Assembly (NCBI GenBank): GCA_034440635.1
Contig: JAOTON010000961.1
Span: forward strand, 1,116,001 to 1,180,000
Origin: Lepas anatifera
Taxonomy: Eukaryota; Arthropoda; Thecostraca; Lepadidae
DNA length: 64,000 bases
Reading direction: 5' to 3'
Of the stretch, positions 60,366-64,000 are shown piece after piece. The notes beneath the pieces were generated by a model. The model was not told where the DNA came from. It searched no databases and saw nothing but the letters and a program-made list of their open reading frames with translations. Each line of letters begins with the position of its first letter. The first letter of the stretch is position 1. Made by a program: the position numbers and the translations under genes.

Positions 60366-60775
60366 TTTCTTGCGAGGTAGCCGGCAACCTTGCACTACAT
60401 AGTGCTGTGTTCATGGCCGACATAGCCAGCACCCCTGCGCTACATCGTGCTGCATTCGTGGCCGGGGAAACCGGCACCCCTGAGCTATGCCGTGCTGCAT
60501 TCATGGTCAGGATAGCTAGCTATATCGTGCTACATCATGCTGCATTCATGGTCAGGATAGCTAGCACCCTCGTGCTACATCGTGCTGCATTCATGGTCAG
60601 GATAGCTAGCTATATCGTGCTACATCATGCTGCATTCATGGTCAGGATAGCTAGCACCCTCGTGCTACATCGTGCTGCATTCATGACCAGGATAGCCAGC
60701 TTCCCTGCACTACATCGTGTTGCATTCATGGTCAGGATAGCTAGCTATATCGTGCCATATCGTGCTGCATCCATG
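60366..60775 (+). repeat. 45-bp minisatellite, eight copies, open in frame
   Basis: The unit begins ATTCATGGTCAGGATAGCTA and ends with a GTGCTGC word. It repeats every 45 bases, with alternating variants (AGCTATATCGTGCTACATCA and AGCACCCTCGTGCTACATCG) that make a 90-bp higher-order period in the middle. A degenerate copy precedes it. Because 45 is a multiple of three, a 135-codon plus-strand frame passes through, giving 15-residue repeats such as FMVRIASYIVLHHAA. There is no splice or promoter support; I call it a repeat. Confidence 0.93.
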
Positions 60776-61212
60776 ACTTTGGTTCCTTTCAGCGGGTCGC
60801 TGTTAAGTTTTTGACAGTTCGAATAAAGGCAGGACCTGAGACCGGTTCTAATACTTAACTCATCTGAAAGCTGCATCGCTTCAGAAGCGCCGTAAGCTCA
60901 ATGCCAAACGCAAGTGGATGACACAAATGATTGCAAAGAGGTGCCCAACGCTTATAGAATGTCTGTGTTGGTGGATGTAGTACCTTGCATTGCAGAGCAA
61001 GCATGCAGGCACGCACTTAGGTTCCGGGCATTGAGTAGAAGATAGACGTAAAATGGCCAATGTAGTGGACACGCCGTAGAGGACCAGATGATGATGGAGG
61101 ATTGTCGGATATTTGTCGCAACGGCCGCTAGATATATATGTGTGGTTTTGGGATGTCGTTAGGTATCGGACGTGGGGGGGGCGGGAGTGACACGTCCTCA
61201 TAGCTCATGAAT
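60776..61212. other. Stretch with no supported gene
   Basis: A 106-codon minus-strand frame at 60881-61201 has no motif. No repeats seen. Confidence 0.4.
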
Positions 61213-61422
61213 CAGGGGGACGTCCCCCAAAGTTCTGGGACCGGCCCACGTTTTTCACATTTCTCTCTGTTACCTGTGTCAGCCTACGTCATCGTGTTGG
61301 TGAAGTGCATCGTCTGTAGTGTTTTCAGAGACAACCAATATGCTCAATTTTTTCCTCCCCCTCTCCGCTCATTGCCAGTCCGGGGTCCGTGCCCCATTAA
61401 AAGTTCGGTGGCGGCGCCCCTG
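61213..61422. mobile_element. Possible hAT-like MITE (CAGGGG...CCCCTG)
   Basis: The left end CAGGGGGACGTCCCCC contains a 14-bp palindrome. The right end GGCGGCGCCCCTG complements to CAGGGGCGCCGCC. Matching GTTC-containing subterminal words (AAAGTTCTGGG and AAAAGTTCGGTGG) lie near both ends. Flanking 8-mers TCATGAAT and TCGTTGGT agree at only four positions, so the target duplication is not convincing. An old element of the same broad type as those at 5.8 and 20.0 kb is plausible. Confidence 0.4.
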
Positions 61423-61759
61423 TCGTTGGTTCATATTGTCAAAACATTGCTTAAGTCTTTGTGTTTTCCTTTGCTTGTTTTTATTTGGTTTATATTCATG
61501 CAGTCGTTATTTTATCGATACCTGTGTGAGGTGGGATTAGGAAGCTTCGTGATGATTTTAGTATGCTCCTTCTTAAAACAAATTGTGGCGAAATCGCTCA
61601 CTTTCACTGCATCCATTATGTTCACTACATTCATTGAAAAACTTGCGCACATATGCGAGAATAAATTGTCTCTCGTTTCTTTTGCATGACTTCCATCCGT
61701 GGTTTGGTTAGTCTCCAATGTTTCCAGTACATTTCCCCTATGTCTCAGATAGGAGGATT

Positions 61760-61965
61760 ATAAGTCGGAGGCGACCGGTGAGTTGCCAGGCCAGCGCCAC
61801 GGCCTCAGTTCGCTAATTGGTTCCGGGCTTTGGCAGAACGGACCGGCTCCCGGGGGAGGTGGGCGGTGGGCGGAGCTCCCGGGCTCCCGTTGGCTTTCAG
61901 GACGAGGCGGTCCACCCTGACCCGGCCAACAGGTCGGCCCAGGCGTTCCGGAGATTTATAGCTGG
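61760..61965 (+). promoter_or_regulatory. Promoter-like island with GC boxes and inverted CCAAT
   Basis: GGGCGGTGGGCGGAG (about 61861-61875) holds two GC boxes. CTAATTGGTTCC (about 61815-61826) is an inverted CCAAT, and CCCGTTGGCTTTC and CCGGCCAACAGG add related words. The island is flanked by AT-rich DNA and lies 620 bases upstream of candidate exons at 62582 and 62672 on the plus strand. It is a reasonable TATA-less promoter for them. Confidence 0.4.
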
Positions 61966-62581
61966 CGAACATCGATCTGCCGTTTAGTTTGAATGCTGAT
62001 TACCTAGTTAGAAAATGGAAAGCCCGGAGGGGGTTCTCCTGGTATGGTGGGCTCTGAGCAGTTACGGTAACGTAAATATGAAGCCTGGCCTAAATCTGCC
62101 GAGGCCCCCGCACACTGGCTTCATCATTTGTCTGAGTTCCCTAAGGTGAAGTTCAAGAAAGCTTGAAATTGCTAGGCATATGCATTGAAAGCTCATGTGA
62201 ATTTGATCTCGTGAGAATTTGAATTCATGCAGGCCTCCTTCAGAAAGAAAAGATTGCTTTTCTTTCCGGTATAGTTAACGGAAATTGCAATCATTTCACT
62301 ATGTATGCTGTAAGCAGGGGGGTTACGTGCGTTTTTCTTTTTATAAGGAAGACCAATCATTTCTTCAGTTAGCCTTCCGTTTTTCTATTTTTTATCGTTA
62401 TGCCGTCTTTAGATCATTCTCCCGGGGTTTTGAAAACCAAATCCTTGCACTTAATTGTTATGTTTGGAAGAGGTGTCCGTCAGTCAGATTGTCTGTACAT
62501 GCTCACATATCCCTACTTTTTTCTACCTTTACATGTGATAAATTTTGGCATTCTTACGTGACAGTGTTTTCTCTCTTTCAG

Positions 62582-62631
62582 TTTGGAGGCACCATCGGCG
62601 ACTACTTCTCTCTCTTCTTCTTCTGTCCTCG
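62582..62631 (+). CDS. Candidate coding exon, Ser/Thr-rich segment
   Basis: The acceptor GTTTTCTCTCTTTCAG has a strong pyrimidine tract and ends at 62581. The donor CTCG|GTAAGC follows at 62632. Read with a one-base codon remainder at the left, the 50-nt exon encodes LEAPSATTSLSSSSVL and ends one base into a codon. That phase joins correctly to the frame of the candidate exon at 62672 (codon G|AT, Asp). The alternative in-exon frame reads a hydrophobic FGGTIGDYFSLFFFC but would meet a stop after splicing. The intervening intron would be only 40 nt, very short, so one of the two junctions may be wrong. Confidence 0.35.
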
Positions 62632-62671
62632 GTAAGCTGAGAGCCTCAAAGTAGGTGATGCGAGTTTTCAG

Positions 62672-62868
62672 ATGACAACCATGCTGAGTTTTTGAAGCCG
62701 CCCACTGATCTGCAGGAAGCGTGTGATGATGATGAGATTCGGCGGCGTATTCAGGGCGCTGCTCTGCTGTTGCGGTCTCCAGACACTGTGCCTATAAGGC
62801 AGGCCAGTGACTTCATGCACGGAGTGCAGTCTAGTGTAGTAGCTTGTCTGTTTACATTCAGTAAAATT
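62672..62868 (+). CDS. Candidate coding exon, acidic/helical segment
   Basis: The acceptor GAGTTTTCAG ends at 62671. The frame reads without stops to ATT|GTAAGA, a donor at 62869, and beyond it to TGA at 62907. The translation starts after a split Asp codon as DNHAEFLKPPTDLQEACDDD, then EIRRRIQGAALLLRSPDTVP, then a Met-His-Gly and Val/Ser-rich segment ending FTFSKI. It looks like a soluble helical domain with an acidic turn, and composition is clearly protein-like. I do not recognise the family. The promoter-like island at 61.8 kb and the upstream candidate exon support a plus-strand gene. Without a transcript this stays a prediction. Confidence 0.45.
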
Positions 62869-63622
62869 GTAAGAAACCTACCGCGCCTACCTAGTGAAAC
62901 CTGCTGAGAAGCCTACTACGGCACCTACCAGCATTGCTGCTAGTGCTACATAGTCGGGCAACTTTTCTAGTTAAAACGCTCTAAACCTCAACACCGTTAT
63001 CATTCATTGCTACAGCAAGCCAAATTGGCAGCTTAAGGCTATTTTATAGTCAATTTACACCGGTTCCTTTAAACTGTAAGATTTCAATATTTTTTTGCGG
63101 GCTCTGAATAGAATTGTAATGTAATTTGAAACCTAATTACGTTGGTGACGTGACCGCTGATGACACTGGAATAACGATAAGGAGCTTAACAAAAGCGGAA
63201 ATATTCTCTCTTCATGTCAGTCTAGTTCCGATGGACCACCACCGGACTTTAGTAGAATTTCATATCTGTCTGGTGATGGTGCACTCTAGATCACAGGATC
63301 TGGGAGTGGGATTTCATGTTCGGCTATAGATTTTATGTCCCTGGGCGCACCACGACATTGGAGCGACGAACCGTACATACCCTGCTCCACGTTTTCCGGA
63401 TTTGTGGGATATTTGGAGTTCAGTTCCGAGAATATCTTGCTAATTATCGGTCTGATTTGCGTCAAGCGTACCCTTGGATTTTGGATCGTTTCAATAAGGT
63501 ACCAATATTAAGGTTTTATTGCTCGTGGTCTACTATCATGTTATCATGTATTTCTCACACTTCCACACAAATGAGGTGGCTTTTAAAGTGTCGTCGCAAT
63601 GAACATGAAGTGATTATAAACT
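62869..63622. other. Stretch with no supported gene, possibly intronic
   Basis: Two plus-strand frames (63126-63329 and 63316-63639) are open but show neither motifs nor good splice borders. If the candidate exons on either side belong to one gene, this would be intron. Confidence 0.35.
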
Positions 63623-63723
63623 ATGGAAGGAGATGGTAAGGATGAGGAAGGTGAGGATCAAGAGGATGGGATTCTACCTGGAGGGGTCGCTGCAGCCACA
63701 GGCGCATGCGCTCACAGCCTCAG
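63623..63723 (+). CDS. Candidate acidic first exon
   Basis: An ATG with A at -3 and G at +4 opens a 33-codon frame starting MEGDGKDEEGEDQEDG and continuing Ile-Leu-Pro-Gly-Gly-Val-Ala-Ala-Ala. It ends two bases into a codon at CTCAG|GTAGGT, a good donor. Without splicing it stops right away at TAG. The acidic N-terminus and the donor position are suggestive. However, the GA-rich sequence continues past the donor (GGATAAGG repeats), so part of it may be simple sequence. It may be a separate gene start or an alternative exon of the candidate gene upstream. Confidence 0.25.
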
Positions 63724-63761
63724 GTAGGTGAGGATAAGGATAAGGATTAGGTACCGGTAAA

Positions 63762-63779
63762 AACACACACACACACACA
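63762..63779 (+). repeat. (CA)n microsatellite
   Basis: About eight CA units, with a second short CA run just downstream (63784-63792). Confidence 0.9.
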
Positions 63780-64000
63780 ATCGCACACACACTTCGAACA
63801 TTTAAACTAAAATAATATGAGGATGAAAATGTTCGATTCTTCGGCTTCGTTTTATTTCGTCTTCGATCTGATAAATTTCGTTGTTTGTGCTCCATCTTGT
63901 CTGTGATATCGTTGATTTTGCTTCACTGATGTTCAATTGTTGCATATTTTTATTTTCTTTAATCTCTGGTGCTGATGTTTTCTTTCACAAAACTTGTTTT

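Noticed and set aside
60407..60811. 135-codon frame with 15-residue repeats as a repeat protein
   Set aside because: The 45-bp unit length alone explains the open frame; there is no promoter, splice site or conserved domain.
61207..61689. 160-codon plus-strand frame with hydrophobic stretches
   Set aside because: The first part lies in a likely mobile element and the hydrophobic part follows from T-rich DNA; no membrane-protein family is recognised.

Overview
This window is nuclear DNA from a multicellular eukaryote, almost certainly an animal. No stretch has prokaryotic gene organisation, and no open frame gives a recognisable full-length protein. The sequence holds dinucleotide microsatellites, many minisatellites, tRNA-derived SINEs with target-site duplications, short inverted-repeat (MITE-like) elements, a dead non-LTR retrotransposon, and GC-rich CpG-bearing islands in AT-richer DNA. 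This pattern fits an invertebrate genome rich in non-autonomous elements. A marine invertebrate such as a crustacean is my guess, but nothing here proves a taxon.

Layout. 1-7 kb: two diverged copies of one interspersed family (about 1.13-2.06 kb and 4.04-4.77 kb) carrying many AGGTCA half-sites, plus a hAT-like MITE at 5.8-6.1 kb. 7.9-9.5 kb: a CA/TA microsatellite, two minisatellites and a CGG tract. 12.2-12.4 kb: a full-length SINE on the minus strand. 14.3-17.9 kb: GC-rich islands, ending in a possible promoter and very short first coding exon at 17.85 kb. 19.8-20.4 kb: a minisatellite split by a hAT-like element. 22-25.5 kb: a possible last exon, a hairpin, a 47-50 bp minisatellite and two promoter-like islands. 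30-33 kb: AGGTCA-rich repeat DNA and a 313-bp element with perfect 17-bp inverted repeats inside TTAA. 36.1 kb: a perfect 26-bp palindrome. 37.3-37.9 kb: more AGGTCA-rich DNA. 42.5-45 kb: a GC-rich stretch with a TATA-bearing promoter candidate and a 219-nt foldback. 48.1-49.1 kb: a 5'-truncated, frameshifted CR1/Jockey-type reverse transcriptase relic. 51.2-51.6 kb (minus): a good candidate coding exon. 54.8-57.6 kb: small tandem repeats and a second SINE with a perfect 17-bp target-site duplication. 60.4-60.8 kb: a 45-bp minisatellite that stays open in frame. 61.2-63.7 kb: a hAT-like element, a GC-box/CCAAT island and three candidate exons on the plus strand.

The solid content is the mobile-element and tandem-repeat catalogue. 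Protein-coding content is limited to short candidate exons judged by splice signals and residue composition; none could be tied to a protein family by eye. The most informative observations are the two SINEs that share a body but differ in their tRNA-like heads, the AGGTCA-rich family with identical DR1 motifs 36 kb apart, the TTAA element, the MITE inside a minisatellite, and the possible gene start at 61.8-62.9 kb.
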